A DNA stretch of 64,000 bases from Girardinichthys multiradiatus (GCF_021462225.1 NC_061806.1:23642144-23706143); one strand, 5' to 3'; numbered from the stretch's first letter, positions 1-11,149 are shown. The notes: generated by a model not told the origin, from the letters alone. Numbers and translations: made by a program.

Positions 1-160
1 TTAAGAGGTAGAGGTGCATAATGGGCTAATGGTCATAGTGATTTTTATAAAAGCAATAATATTAATAATATTTTTTAATCTCTTGTGTTAATTTTTAAGT
101 TAGCCTCTGTCCAGTACGGTGGCCGGGGGGTGCAAAACACTTTTACAAGTACCGAAACAA

Positions 161-420
161 ATTTACATTTCAGAAAACAAATTTACATTTCAGAAAACAA
201 ATTTACATTTCAGAAAACAAATTTACATTTCAGAAAACAAATTTACATTTCAGAAAACACTTTTACATTTCAGAAAACAAATTTACATTTCAGAAAACAA
301 ATTTACATTTTGGAAAACAAATTTACATTTCAGAAAACACTTTTACATTTCAGAAAACAAATTTACATTTCAGAAAACAAATTTACATTTCAGAAAACAC
401 TTTTACATTTCAGAAAATCA
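161..420 (+). repeat. 20-bp tandem array, 13 units (left subterminal)
   Basis: Thirteen head-to-tail units of exactly 20 bp, unit ATTTACATTTCAGAAAACAA, with a minority variant starting TTTT and ending CAC. All reading frames stay open through the array, which creates long but meaningless ORFs. The position just inside the tip suggests subterminal binding sites for the element's own DNA-binding protein (inference). Confidence 0.9.
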
Positions 421-629
421 ACCGGAAAGGGAATGTACCAACGCCGTGGCTGACCCAGAAGTCAGCCTCAGGGCTGCATCCTTCGAAGGCCGTATTCGTT
501 GGCCGATTACGTTACAGCGCGGCGACGAAGGCTGTCCCAATTCATGAATCATTTCAAGCAAATGCTGCCGACAAATGTGTCCTTATTTTGCCCTATTTGA
601 AGGATGCGTTGTGAGTATCCTTCGCGGCC

Positions 630-685
630 CATCATTTCCCATCATTCATTGCGGGTCGAAGCGGATTGGTCAAGCAGGGGAAGCC
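630..685 (+). promoter_or_regulatory. candidate promoter in the left TIR
   Basis: A CpG-bearing block directly before a Kozak-like ATG. It contains TTTCCCATCATTCATTGCGG (635-654), close to the ZNF143/THAP11-type promoter motif, and an inverted CCAAT box (ATTGG, 665-669). The same sequence is present inverted in the right TIR at about 4768-4823. That it acts as a promoter is inference. Confidence 0.45.
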
Positions 686-710
686 ATGGCGGACCATAGC
701 AACAAAAGCT
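686..710 (+). CDS. candidate shared first coding exon (left TIR copy)
   Basis: A good Kozak context (GAAGCCATGG) opens eight codons, MADHSNKS, plus one base, followed at once by the splice donor GTGAGT at 711. It joins in frame to a short exon at 1234-1260 (acceptor TTCCAG, donor GTAAAA), reading C-T-I-Q-R-Q-S-C-S. Another open segment behind an acceptor (1060-1143, ending in a stop) lies inside the intron and is also conserved in the right arm. The same exon occurs on the other strand at 4743-4767. Confidence 0.55.
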
Positions 711-2673
711 GTGAGTAAATTGTGACAAATTACACTTTCTGTGACACAAATTAACTTCTACAATGTTTTTAGTGCGGGAATATAACTATGTAGACGTGAA
801 ATATCTGCTTGATTTATCTAGACATCGCTTAATTTCAAATGTGCTCCAACGTGTTCAGAGTTTTCCGTTCCCGGCGTAGTAACCGGCTCGCCTCGCCAGC
901 CCTACCGGCGGTGAGGTGAGCTAGCCCGGTAGAGATCTGACCGGACTATCGGCACTAAGCTCCCGCTGGCAGTCATCACAGTGAACGTTTAACACAAGTG
1001 ATTTCTAACAGTTTATGTTATTATTTTAATTGTTACTGAAAATCGATTTAATATTTCAGGTGATATTAAGGTTAACCAGAATAAATGGACAGTTTTATGT
1101 AACGCAACTGTATCGCTGGAGAGTGTGATTGAGAATAAATAAGCTTTACAATATGAATTTTTAATGAAGAAATGTGCTATATGTTTTAAAAGTTTATTTA
1201 TAATTCATTTAACATTATAATTTCTGATTCCAGGTACAATCCAGAGACAATCATGTTCAGGTAAAAAAGATGTTTGATTTAACTAGCCAATAAACAAAGA
1301 GATAGCAACTTTATGGCTAATGTATGTTGACATATTATATATATATATATATATATATTATAAACAACAACTTTAAATTTTAAGATAGATGGGAATTATA
1401 AGGTATTTGATCCCTCTCTGGCTGTTCTTAGATCATTATATAATAATGCAGTGTTTTTGGTGTATTAGTATCTACTTGCTTTGATCACTTAAAATATCCA
1501 GAAGCATGCCTTAAAAATAATGTGTTTTTCCATCTCCATTCTTCCCTTTTCTAGACCAGACCCCTTTACTGCAGGATCAACCTGAGTGTCCCAGTCCTGA
1601 AACGTTTCTTCAACCAGGAGGACACCAGGCCAGATTTTCGGCTGAGCAGGGAGTCTCTGGCTTAATCTTTTGCACCAGGATAGGCAACACGGATGGGTGC
1701 TACTATTGAGACCTTGGTTTTTATTTTCTTGGTGGCAAGTGGCACATCCTACAGGGTGGTCTGCAGAGTGTTTGGGATGCCTCGCTCTACTGTCCATCGC
1801 ATCGTCCACAGAGTTACAGAGGAGATCGTGGCTATTCGTCACCAGGTCATCTACCTTCTAAAGACCCCTGAGGACTTAAGGCAGTGTCCCGTGAGTTTGC
1901 AGGGCTGGCACGCCACAGAGCTTTTCTTAAAGCTGTGGGTGCAATTGACGGCTGCCATATCCACTTCAGGTGTCCAAGCAGCCTTGATGGTCAGTGCTAC
2001 AGGAACAGGAAACTCTTCCCTTCCATAATCCTGCTGGCAGTTTCTGAGAGCCATTTTATTGACACATTTGTGGGCTGGCCTGGGTCGGTGCATGACTCTA
2101 GGGTGCTCCGCCACAGCCCACTGTACAGTTTATCCTCCTCCAGGGCATTTTATCCTTGCTGATGGAGGGTACCCATGCCTCCAATATCCACTCCCCCTCA
2201 TCACTCCCTACAAGAGGACAAGACAAGGTGTGGGAGCCCAGCGCTTTAACAGCCATCCTTCCAAAAACACGCTCTATAATAGAGCGCGTTTTTGGAATGA
2301 TGAAAACCAGATTCAGAGCCATCTTCCTGCAAGCGCTGGAGGTGCATGACACCTTGGTACCTCACGTAAGTCTTGACCTAGATCCATTTTATATATACAT
2401 TATACATAATATATACACATATATGCACCTCTTTTAAATTGTTTTCAGGTCATAACAGCATGAGCCATCCTCCACAACATCTGCCTTGGTGCTGGGGATG
2501 TCATGGCCCCAGAGGATGACCCAGAGGAGGCTGTAGAAGAGGATGAGGGTGAGGTCGGGACTGAGGCAGTCAGCGTTGCTCTCTGGCAGGACCAGCTTTC
2601 AGCTGAGGTGTCTGCCCTGGAGGAGGTACCACCAGAACATGACTACTGTGTGCAGGCAAGTATAATATTATAG
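686..2673 (+). pseudogene. HARBI1-like (PIF/Harbinger) transposase, degenerate
   Basis: A DDE nuclease of the DDE_Tnp_4 type that would cut and paste the element. After the TIR exon and a short exon at 1234-1260, the main exon starts near 1555 behind a pyrimidine-rich acceptor. Visible blocks: a helical N-terminal region with SGTSYRVVCRVFGMPRSTVH (from about 1737); the first catalytic Asp in GAIDGCH (near 1940); the second in GWPGSVHDSR (near 2080); the Glu in SIIERVFGMMKTRF (near 2275). A later exon from 2449 encodes an acidic tail ending near 2673. At least three frame changes occur (near 1860, 2050 and 2200), plus a stop in the last exon (near 2461), so it is broken. The family call is secure; the 5' exon joins are inference. 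Confidence 0.82.
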
Positions 2674-2769
2674 ATGTGATTAATGTTTGAGGGGTATAAC
2701 TAATTGTAATATTTTGTGAGCACCATCTTCTAATTCTGCATTTTTCCGATTACCTCTTAGTGATGTGGC

Positions 2770-3046
2770 AGCCGTCAATTCAGCCAGCCCTTTAAACCCA
2801 CTTGATGGACGATGAAGTGGACAGCGGAAAAAAGCATCACAAACATCTGCAGACCACCTGTGTGATGCTTCGCTCACCATCCAGAAAGACAGACCACAGA
2901 TCTCAGTTGCAGCGTCCCATCCAAGTCTCTGACCTTGTGAACGATTTAGCCACATCGCCAGAGACTTTCTGTTCAGAAAGACATCTGCCTCTTTGTTCTG
3001 TTGAAGAGTCGTTCCAGGAACTGGTCACTCAGGTTGATCCTGCTGT
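2770..3046 (-). pseudogene. relic of a second transposase-like exon, antisense
   Basis: On the minus strand, 2999-3046 matches the transposase main-exon start at about 1573-1615 (AGGATCAACCTGAGTG with diverged continuation). Further in, minus-strand codons give a GGLQMFVMLFSAVHFIVHQV-like run. This aligns loosely with the helix-turn-helix segment of the + strand transposase (YRVVCRVFGMPRSTVHRIVH). Stops are frequent. It looks like an older, inverted transposase exon, but the similarity is weak and judged by eye. Confidence 0.4.
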
Positions 3047-3299
3047 CGCCATTGTAAATACTTGTACATAGTTTTATTTTATGCCTTTTGTTTCTTGTAA
3101 TCTTGATCTGTTTTAATGTTTTCTTCCCTCATTCTGTTTAAAATGCTGTTTGTATTTTTCATAATAAATTCTGTTTATAACTTTAAATGAAATTGATGTA
3201 TTGTTAGATCAAATGTAAATAACTAGTGACAAAAACAATTTTGAAATTTATTAGAACACCTTAAAACTTTAAGAAACAATCTGAACAAAACATATTTAT

Positions 3300-4767
3300 T
3301 TATTTCTTATGTAGCACCTTATTTTGGTGCCATTCTTTGGAAAACAGTCTGTCCATTCTTTGTGCCCTCATGTCCTCCCTGATCAACTCCATCATCTCTG
3401 TCCCTCTTTCTTTTCTGACCCCTTCCTGCTGGCTCACTGTCTTCCTTCTCCATCTGGTTGACCACCTCTCTGCTTGGCCCTGGAGTGTCCTCAGGGATGG
3501 AGGCAATTAGGACAGGAGGTGTTGTGGAAGACCTCTGTCCCAACACCTCATCCATAAGGACAAACCAGGACCAAGTAGCAGCAGTGGGCTTTTCACTGAC
3601 TCCCTCTCCTGACCCTGGATACTTACAATCCTAAAGTTAGATGGAATAAAAAAAAAAAGAGTTGACTAAACAGAGAAACCAACAAGACTTTTAGAAATAT
3701 TTTTTTATTTGTGTGTGACATGAGAACTTATGAACATACTTTATATTCTTTTTTTTTTTTTTCAAATTGTCCCACATTGTTTTGTCCTGCAAAGGGGGTG
3801 ACCTTCCCCTGTTGGTCCATCTTCTCCAGAATTGTCCTAAACCAAAAGAAGTATGTTAATCACTGGATGGATATTTATGAAAGTTAGAAAGATAGGAGTT
3901 ATTAAAACTGGACAGAAACTGACTGCAAAGAATGTTGTTATTGTACCTCCAAGCCACGGTGGCTGAGTTTTTAGCTCCAGTAAAAAGGTGGTGGTTCTCA
4001 TCCCTGAGCTTAATAAACTGACCCGTCTGCTGCTTTGTACCTAAAAAAAAAAATATCTTGCTTAATATCAGAGCAAAAATAAAGCCTTTTTTAATTTCAT
4101 ATTTGTCTTAATTTGAAGAAAATATTTCTATGCAAATGTCTAAAACAAGCTCTTTCAAAATTTTCACTTCTTTATTGAGATTCACTTACATTTGGAGGTG
4201 TATTCCTCGTCGGGTTTACCTGGAATCAGAAATTATAATGCTAACTGAATTATAAATAAACTTTTGAAACATATAGCACATTTCTTCATTAAAAATTCAT
4301 ATTGTAAAGCTTATTTATTCTCAATCACACTCTCCAGCGATACAGTTGGATTACATAAAACTGTCCATTTATTCTGGTTACCCATAATATCACCTGAAAT
4401 ATTAAATCGATTTTCAGTAACAATTAAAATAATAACATAAACTGTTAGAAATCACTTGTGTTAAACGTTCACTGTGATGACTGCCAGCGGGAGTTTAGTG
4501 CCGATAGTCCGGTCAGATCTCTACCGGGCTAGCTCACCTCACCGCCGGTAGGGCTGGCGAGGCGAGCCGCTAACTACGCCGGAAACGGAAAACTCCGAAC
4601 ACGTTGGAGCACATTTGAAATTAAGCGATGTCTAGATAAATCAAGCAGATATTTCACGTCTACATAGTTATATTCCCGCACTAAAAACATTGTAGAAGTT
4701 AATTTGTGTCACAGAAAGTGTAATTTTCCACACTTTACTCACAGCTTTTGTTGCTATGGTCCGCCAT
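3300..4767 (-). pseudogene. Harbinger Myb/SANT-like DNA-binding partner, degenerate
   Basis: The second protein of animal Harbinger elements, thought to bring the transposase to the ends. Exons readable on the minus strand: 4743-4767 (MADHSNKS), 4190-4219, 3947-4040 (F-I-K-L-R-D-E-N...F-T-G-A-K-N-S-A-T-V-A-W, the SANT-like helix), 3740-3836 (ILEKMDQQGKVTP) and 3300-3630 (DEVLGQR, a KRKRDRD basic stretch, and a terminal coiled segment LIREDMRAQRMDRLF). Each junction has GT/AG and a compatible phase through 3836. The 3740-3836 exon contains a 14-base A run and at least one +1 shift before the conserved W-D-N-L-K. The last exon changes frame near 3400 and again near 3345. Not functional as it stands. 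Confidence 0.75.
4743..4767 (-). CDS. candidate shared first coding exon (right TIR copy)
   Basis: Identical ATG exon and GTGAGT donor on the minus strand. It splices in frame to the exon at 4190-4219 of the Myb/SANT-like gene, giving C-K-P-D-E-E-Y-T-S-K. Confidence 0.6.
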
Positions 4768-5040
4768 GGCTTCCCCTGCTTGACCAATCCGCTTCGACCC
4801 GCAATGAATGATGGGAAATGATGGGCCGCGAAGGATACTCACAACGCATCCTTCAAATCGGGCAAAATAAGGACACATTTGTCGGCAGCATTTGCTTGAA
4901 ATGATTCATGAATTGGGACAGCCTTCGTCGCCGCGCTGTAACGTAATCGGCCAACAAATACGGCCTTCGAAGGATGCAGCCCTGAGGCTGACTTCCGGGT
5001 CAGCCTCGGCGTTGGTACATTCCCTCCGGTTGATTTTCTG

Positions 5041-5399
5041 AAATGTAAATTTGTTTTCTGAAATGTAAATTTGTTTTCCAAAATGTAAATTTGTTTTCTG
5101 AAATGTAAATTTGTTTTCTGAAATGTAAATTTGTTTCGCATCTTGTTAAATTGTTTTCTGAAATGTAAAAGTGTTTTCTGAAATGTAAATTTGTTTTCTG
5201 AAATGTAAAAGTGTTTTCTGAAATGTAAATTTGTTTTCTGTAATGTAAAAGTGTTTTCTGAAATGTAAAAGTGTTTTCTGAATGTAAATTTGTTTTCTGA
5301 AATGTAAATTTGTTTTCTGAAATGTAAATTTGTTTCGCATCTTGTTAAATTGTTTTCTGAAATGTAAATTTGTTTTCTGAAATATAAATTTGTTTCGGT
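5041..5399 (-). repeat. 20-bp tandem array, about 18 units (right subterminal)
   Basis: Inverted version of the left array with about 18 units. One unit is a base shorter (near 5281), and two units carry a TTGTTAAATTG variant (near 5143 and 5341) not present on the left. Confidence 0.88.
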
Positions 5400-5441
5400 A
5401 CTTGTAAAAGTGTTTTGCACCCCACGGCCACCGTAGTCCAG

Positions 5442-7300
5442 GAATGTAATGTACTCAAAGATTAAATTTTGCATAAATGCAACAGCAAAACATTTTATAA
5501 GCAACAAAATTGAAGTTATAAATGCTTATCATTTACGGGAAATAATGAGTACTTAGTTGTAAGGTACTGAATAGGGTTATTATGTTAAATTATGAAAATC
5601 ACATTCCAGACTTTAAATCACATTTGCTTTTATACTTGAAAATTAGGTGTAAGCTAATAGTATATACTTTGTGAGATGCTTCAGGTAAAATATACAGAAA
5701 GCTCAGCTAAACTATGCATTTATTTAAAATGTCTCAGACAAACCTCATATACCAGGACTTATTGTACATATTTAGACAGCACCAGCATTGAAAGACACTG
5801 AAATATTGTGTTTCAGATTATATACTGTAGCAGCAGACGGGCCTCTTTTGTTTATGAACTACTAGCTCTGTGTGAGCCCTGTTATTCATAAGACTATGGA
5901 TCTGCATAAAGTAATGTAAATGCAGCAGACTAGCCTACACTGGTCAATAACTGGTCGATGAGTGATGTGCTTACAAGGGAATTATTCATCATTCTTTTGA
6001 CTGTTGGGCTGCAATTATGTCAGCGGATGTCAATATAAAATTGACGTTACCACTCTTGATAGAGAGAAGGAAGAAGATTAGATGTCATTATGTTGGAGTT
6101 ATTTGATAAATTTGCAGGTTTTTCTGAAGGCCATTAGGGTTGGCTTGATCAATGACAGTGTCCTAAGGGAACAGATGCTGCAGTGTCTGTGCAAAGACAG
6201 CAACATTCATAAATGTAACCAAATATCAATGGTAATTAAATTTAATTCACCACTCTTCAGTGATTCAGGTCCCTATGTGTTACACTCTGGGGTTTATATT
6301 GACACAAATGCAGTTAACCATTCATGATTGTGCTTTTGCTATAGAGTTCTACCACAATAAGCATTTCTTTTGTCTATGAAAATTCATTTATACATTTATC
6401 TTGCATTTCATCAAAAGATTTAATCTATAAACAGCAGGCAAAAAAGTAAAAAAAGAAACGAATAAAATATAAATTAAAAAAAAGTTTCCAGTGTTAATCC
6501 AAGCAAACGTATGATGGTTTTTAACAGAAGAACCCAACAAGAAAAAATTGTCCACACAAGCTGAGACAATCAGACTGTAAACTTATGGAGTTTAAAAGGA
6601 CATATTGACCATTGATCAAGCCAAAATGAAAGAAACAACCAAGGATATATCCTTAATGGGAAAAATAGATTTTATATCAAGCCATCTTTGTGCACACCAC
6701 CTTTGATTTTTATCTTAGGAGTCAAGTCCTGATGACTTGTGATGCTTTAATGTTGGTGTAATTGTAGAATATATGAAGTATCTTTTTTAATTATTTCAGT
6801 CTATTCAGAAAGATGTCATCAAGCTGGTTTGCTGTCAGTTGCCTGAGAACGATTCATCTTAGGTTTGATTAAACGTTAAAATGGTTTAAAAACACTTGCA
6901 GTGGAAAAAAAATTAGAAATAATAGGTCTAAATGAATTAGTGTCTTCTGGAAAAAAAAGAATTCTGCCTCTGACAAAATTATCTTTTCCGCTAAATACCC
7001 TAAATCTTCACATTTTTCAAGTCTTATCAAAACAGCAAACTAATAAAGCTACATTTCCACTCCCGTTACAGAAGTGGGCCAATCACAACCCTTCCCAACA
7101 CGTCCAAACCAACAGACCCAGCTCTGCACTTTTTATAATGATTGACGTTTCCTCATTCAGACCTGAGTTTGGAACACATAAACTTAACCTCCACTCATGT
7201 TACAGAGAGTCTGAGTAATTATATGATTATGTAATTTATTTTTGTTTTTCATCATCCGTATTTCATTATTTGTACGATTACATAATTGACTACTTCGGCT
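5442..7300. other. intergenic, no feature recognised
   Basis: AT-rich single-copy-looking sequence. The open frames here are short and start and stop at random. No repeat family was recognised. Confidence 0.6.
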
Positions 7301-7893
7301 TGTCATGATATGTGGGTTTTGCGTTGGACCGAAGTGCAAATAGGAACTTGTGATGAATATAGTGGAAGATTTAATAATAAAACAGAAATTGTACAGATCT
7401 TACACAAGGAGAACAGGACATGGAGCACAGGCAGAGTAACAGGCAGTGTAATGCAAGAATCCAGCGGTGAACAATGAGAACCAGTGATCTTATATTCTTA
7501 TGGAAGAGTGGAGAATGACATTGAATGCAGGTGAGTTTATCAGTGGATTAGGAACAACTATGGAAGATAGTAAATAGACAGACTGACGAAAGATAAATAA
7601 TTCATACAGAGGGAGCTAAACTATACACAAAGGAAACTACAAATTGAGAGGAAAAGAGTAACACGGATCTGAGGGAAGCAAACAAGAATACACAGATGAC
7701 AGAACACAACAAATACACTAAGAAACTAAACACAAAGGAATGAACCTATATGGAAACACCTTACTAACAATAATGAACACAAAGAAATAAACTGAATATG
7801 GCAAGACCTAAAGAACATTCATAAACAACACGGAAATGATGAAAACACAAACATACATGAAACCCAAAACACAAACACCTGTGGAACGTGACA
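7301..7893. mobile_element. putative non-autonomous DNA element
   Basis: Begins TGTCATGATAT and ends in the inverted form ...CGTGACA, with similar GGGTTTTG/CAAAACCC blocks just inside. There is no coding capacity and the interior is purine-rich on +. The overall shape is like common teleost elements with TGTCACG tips. The terminal repeat is imperfect and no target duplication was confirmed. Confidence 0.45.
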
Positions 7894-9105
7894 CAGCTTG
7901 ACTTTTAACTGCCAGTGAAAGCGATGAATTCATATTCAGGACAAATTAAGCTGTCATCTGTCTCACTACAAGTACAGCTGAACATGGACGTCTGCTCAAA
8001 AGATATATATCTACATGGGTAAAAAAATATCTAAAATCAGACTTCATTTAACTGGAGCTAGATGTGTTAGCCGTGTTCTTGAATGTAACACCAAAAACAT
8101 CTATAATGCAAAATAATTACTAGGACTACGGTGGTAATAAAATCGCAGAGGGGCGCCACTCCTGACTATCCAACATTCTGGACTACATTGTGAAAAGCCC
8201 ATACTCCCATTTGCTCACACATGCCTCCAGCAGCCAATGGGACCATTTGGAACCAGCACCAACACCATGATTTAAATGAGACCATAACATTCTAATTGGA
8301 GATGGGAGGCCACTTGCTTAATTGACCTTTATTGGGATTTCTGCTTCATTTGAAGACTGGATATTAAATTAACATGATAATTCAGGCTCAGCATGTAATG
8401 CCTCCCCACCTTCGCCCTCTACATTTTAATATCACCCTGTAACTTTTATGGTTTCCATTGACTTAACACTGCTTTTTATTAACTGCCTGTAATTTTCCAT
8501 ATTGCCACACACTTACACAAAGAAGGTTTTCCTCCAATTGAGCAGTGCCACTATTCTAAGATCGAGGATTTATGAGACCGTTTCACATAAAAACCTCCCC
8601 TATTCTCACTGTGACATATACAGGTTGTAACCTGGAGATGAGATCTTATACATATAGGAGAGTCCTGGGATTGTTTATTGGACCAGTAGTAACAGCAAGC
8701 TGGGCTTATAAAGTTACGGTTTCACTATACATCACTGCAAAAGGTTTTATAAAAATACTGACAGGAATGTTTTGCATAATAAAATAATTGGATTCAAAAT
8801 TACATGTTTTACAATTAGATTAAAAGCACACATTATATAGTGCATCCTTGCAGTTATTAGCATCTCTAATAAAGATGTGGGAAGAGCTTTGAAATAAATT
8901 AATTTTATTGCAATACAATAATCTCATATAAAATGCAATTTTTTTAGCTTTTTTCTTACCTCTCTTTCCATCCTTCTCACTGTGTTGCAATGGGACGCCG
9001 TCATTTAACCTCCCTGCTTTAACTGTAGATATGGGCAAGTTTAGGTGAGTAGCTGTTTTCTTGTGGCCATTTTCCTACTTCTGAAGATCAACACACATTT
9101 AATTT
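7894..9105. other. intergenic, possible noncoding conservation near 8150-8360
   Basis: No gene. The stretch around 8150-8360 is less AT-rich and lacks repeat signatures, so it may be a constrained noncoding element. This is only an impression from composition. Confidence 0.3.
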
Positions 9106-9745
9106 ATTTCATCTGTTTGAATGGCATGTTCTCACATCTTTCTTATTTTGAAGAAAGGCGTGAGGTTTTGTGTCACATCCTATTTATACCCCAGGAAAAC
9201 AGAAAGCCATGGATCACTCATTAAAACTTCCTAGATGCACCGACTGAAGTCTTAAAAACAGTCTTCAGTAACATTTATTTTATAGGATCTGTTAGGAATG
9301 ACAAAAAGAGTGACATTGGTAATTTTGTTAAAGCATTTTTTAAAGTCGGCATTTATCCCTACAAAAAAAAATACTCAGATTAAAGGTTGTTTTTTTTTAA
9401 CTGTTCTCTTGCAATAAATATGAATTTATTTCAGGTTTTGTTTCTTCATGACTACAGAGTATGTCCTGAGAGTAGCAAAGAGAAACAGTCCTCTATACCA
9501 CTAATATTTAACCCCAGACAAACAGAACATCATGGATTGCAAATTAAATGTTCCTAGACACTCTGGTTATGTAAAGTAATGTATAAATAAATAAAAAAAT
9601 CTGTTACATTTATTTTATATAGATTAAGAAGGCCCTCTAAAAAGAGTGACATCAGTAATTTTGGTAAATCAACTGAATTTCTAATTCATAGCTATTTTTT
9701 GCCAACTGAATAACATTACTCAGATACAAAATTTGATTTTTTCAA
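9106..9745 (+). repeat. old tandem duplication, about 2 x 300 bp
   Basis: Two diverged copies in direct orientation, about 9130-9400 and 9450-9745. Shared blocks in the same order: CCC(C)AG-A-AACAGAA-(G/A)-CATGGAT, TTCCTAGA-CAC, ACATTTATTTTATA, AAAAAGAGTGACAT-GTAATTTTG, and ATTACTCAGAT. Many small indels imply age. No reading frame is maintained. Confidence 0.6.
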
Positions 9746-11149
9746 AATTAGCAAAAAAGTATAGGATGTTAATTGGCAAGTAAATAACAGAACCACTGTG
9801 AAATGACCCCATTTTTACTATTTGTTCTTGGGCTGTTTCTTTAGGTTAATGAAAATCATTTAAAATCCACCACATAACCACAGCAACATACCTCTCTACC
9901 AACGTCTCTAGCTGAAGCTGTAGAGTCATCTAAGGTGAAAAAAGAAATTTTGTTATCTGACTTAAAAAAAAATGTTGAGGGAGCGCTACTGTCCCCATGT
10001 GTTGGCAAAGTGAATTTCTCAAAAGTAATGACTGAATGCCAGCATCTGGAGGCAATGAAGGAAGGATAATTGTTCATTTGAAGGACAGTCGACTGACAAA
10101 GAAACATTGGGGTATAATTCAGTGAATATAGTTCTCGTTGTGTATGTTGTAAAATTGTGCTGAGCCTCAGCAGCATTCAGATGACACATCTTCACCATTT
10201 ACTTAAGGTTGTCAGTGCTGCACAAACGTGCACATGTGCATTCATTTTACACACATACATCTTCCCACAGCTTTCTGAAACCTTGGTTTCATATTTACAT
10301 AAACTAATTATATGCAAAACAAAAGTTCTGCAACTAACTCGGATCTAGTAAAGATTTAAGAACATTTAGATTTAGTTGTTGCAGTTTAAGAGAGGGGAAA
10401 TTAAAATCAATTAAATTAAAGTTATAATTCTATTAAAAGAGTTTAAGCTGTCAATATCTTACATGCAGTAGAAAGTTCTCTTGGTGTGTTTCTTTAAGAT
10501 AAATGCTGATAAGTTGTTCCTGGAGGCTGAAGCTCACAGCTGGCCCAAGAGCGGCCAAGACCAAAGCTTGGTGAGAACGCTACATGTGAAGTGTTTCCAG
10601 TCAGAGTAACTGTCTGATTTAAACTTGAAGCGGTGGAAAAATCCCCACATTTTATAGAGGTTTCAGTGAACACTGCTTTATTGATTTTTACACCTCTGTA
10701 CGTCCCATGATACATCCATGTACCATGTAACTAACTATTATCTGCTTCGGAAATTACTATCAAATGCCAACATGACAGTAGTTTAAAAGTTCATAAACTA
10801 GCATTTGCATAAATCACTATAGGTCCAGTTTGATCTCGGCCCTTCTCAGACAAGCTGTTCAGCCAAATAAGACCAACTAATCTAGATTCATGACAAATGA
10901 AGATGCTAAGAGACTTATCTACTGCAGGTGATATATTAACTGATTACACACTGGACAAAACCTCGCTCTAAAAGTTCTGAAATATCTGTTTAATGATTCT
11001 TCTGACTTCTACTGAATGAATGTACTTATTATTCATAGCATTTATAAAAGCAACGAATGGCTGTATTTAAATTAGCTTGTTTTTTTGTTTATTAGTGTTA
11101 TATAATTAGCTTTAGTTTTGCACTCATATTGTTTTATCCTACATATGTG
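9746..11149. other. intergenic, nothing recognised
   Basis: Contains short open frames on both strands, none with recognisable protein features or splice context. Confidence 0.5.

Larger units (their letters stand above)
115..1236 (+). repeat. left long terminal inverted repeat
   Basis: Inverted partner of 4217-5435. From outside in, it holds a 25-bp GC-rich tip, an array of 20-bp units, a CpG-rich promoter-like block, a short ATG exon, an intron and a splice acceptor. Matching to the other arm can be followed base by base to the acceptor (TTCTGATTCCAG then GTA) and then stops. The length difference between arms (about 97 bp) is explained by about five more 20-bp units on the right. Confidence 0.9.
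115..5435. mobile_element. PIF/Harbinger-type DNA transposon, long TIRs, two decayed genes
   Basis: The element starts TACGGTGGCC and ends GGCCACCGTA. A 6-bp direct repeat GTCCAG lies immediately outside both ends (109-114 and 5436-5441). The outer 1.1-1.2 kb of each side are inverted copies of each other. Between them lie a HARBI1-like transposase relic on + and a Myb/SANT-like partner relic on -, the two-gene layout known for animal Harbinger elements. The usual Harbinger target duplication is 3 bp, so 6 bp is odd. Both genes carry frameshifts or stops, so this copy looks unable to move by itself, although its ends are well preserved and might still be mobilised in trans. An (AT)n run at about 1334-1359 lies between the arm and the transposase. 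Confidence 0.88.
4217..5435 (-). repeat. right long terminal inverted repeat
   Basis: Reverse-complement copy of the left arm, including the array, promoter-like block, ATG exon, intron 1 and acceptor. Scattered substitutions separate the arms. The similarity ends at the splice acceptor of the Myb-like gene, just as on the left. Confidence 0.9.

Noticed and set aside
85..547. Long open frames with a repeating FRKQIYISENKFTFQK-type peptide (also 4839-5507 on minus)
   Set aside because: They follow from a stop-free 20-bp tandem repeat that stays open in all frames; no start context or splice support, and the same occurs on the opposite arm.
2680..2955. 91-codon minus-strand gene
   Set aside because: It is one frame of the decayed antisense transposase-like relic, not an independent gene.
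161..5399. CRISPR-like array (regular 20-bp repeats)
   Set aside because: The units are contiguous tandem repeats without spacers, in a eukaryotic transposon.
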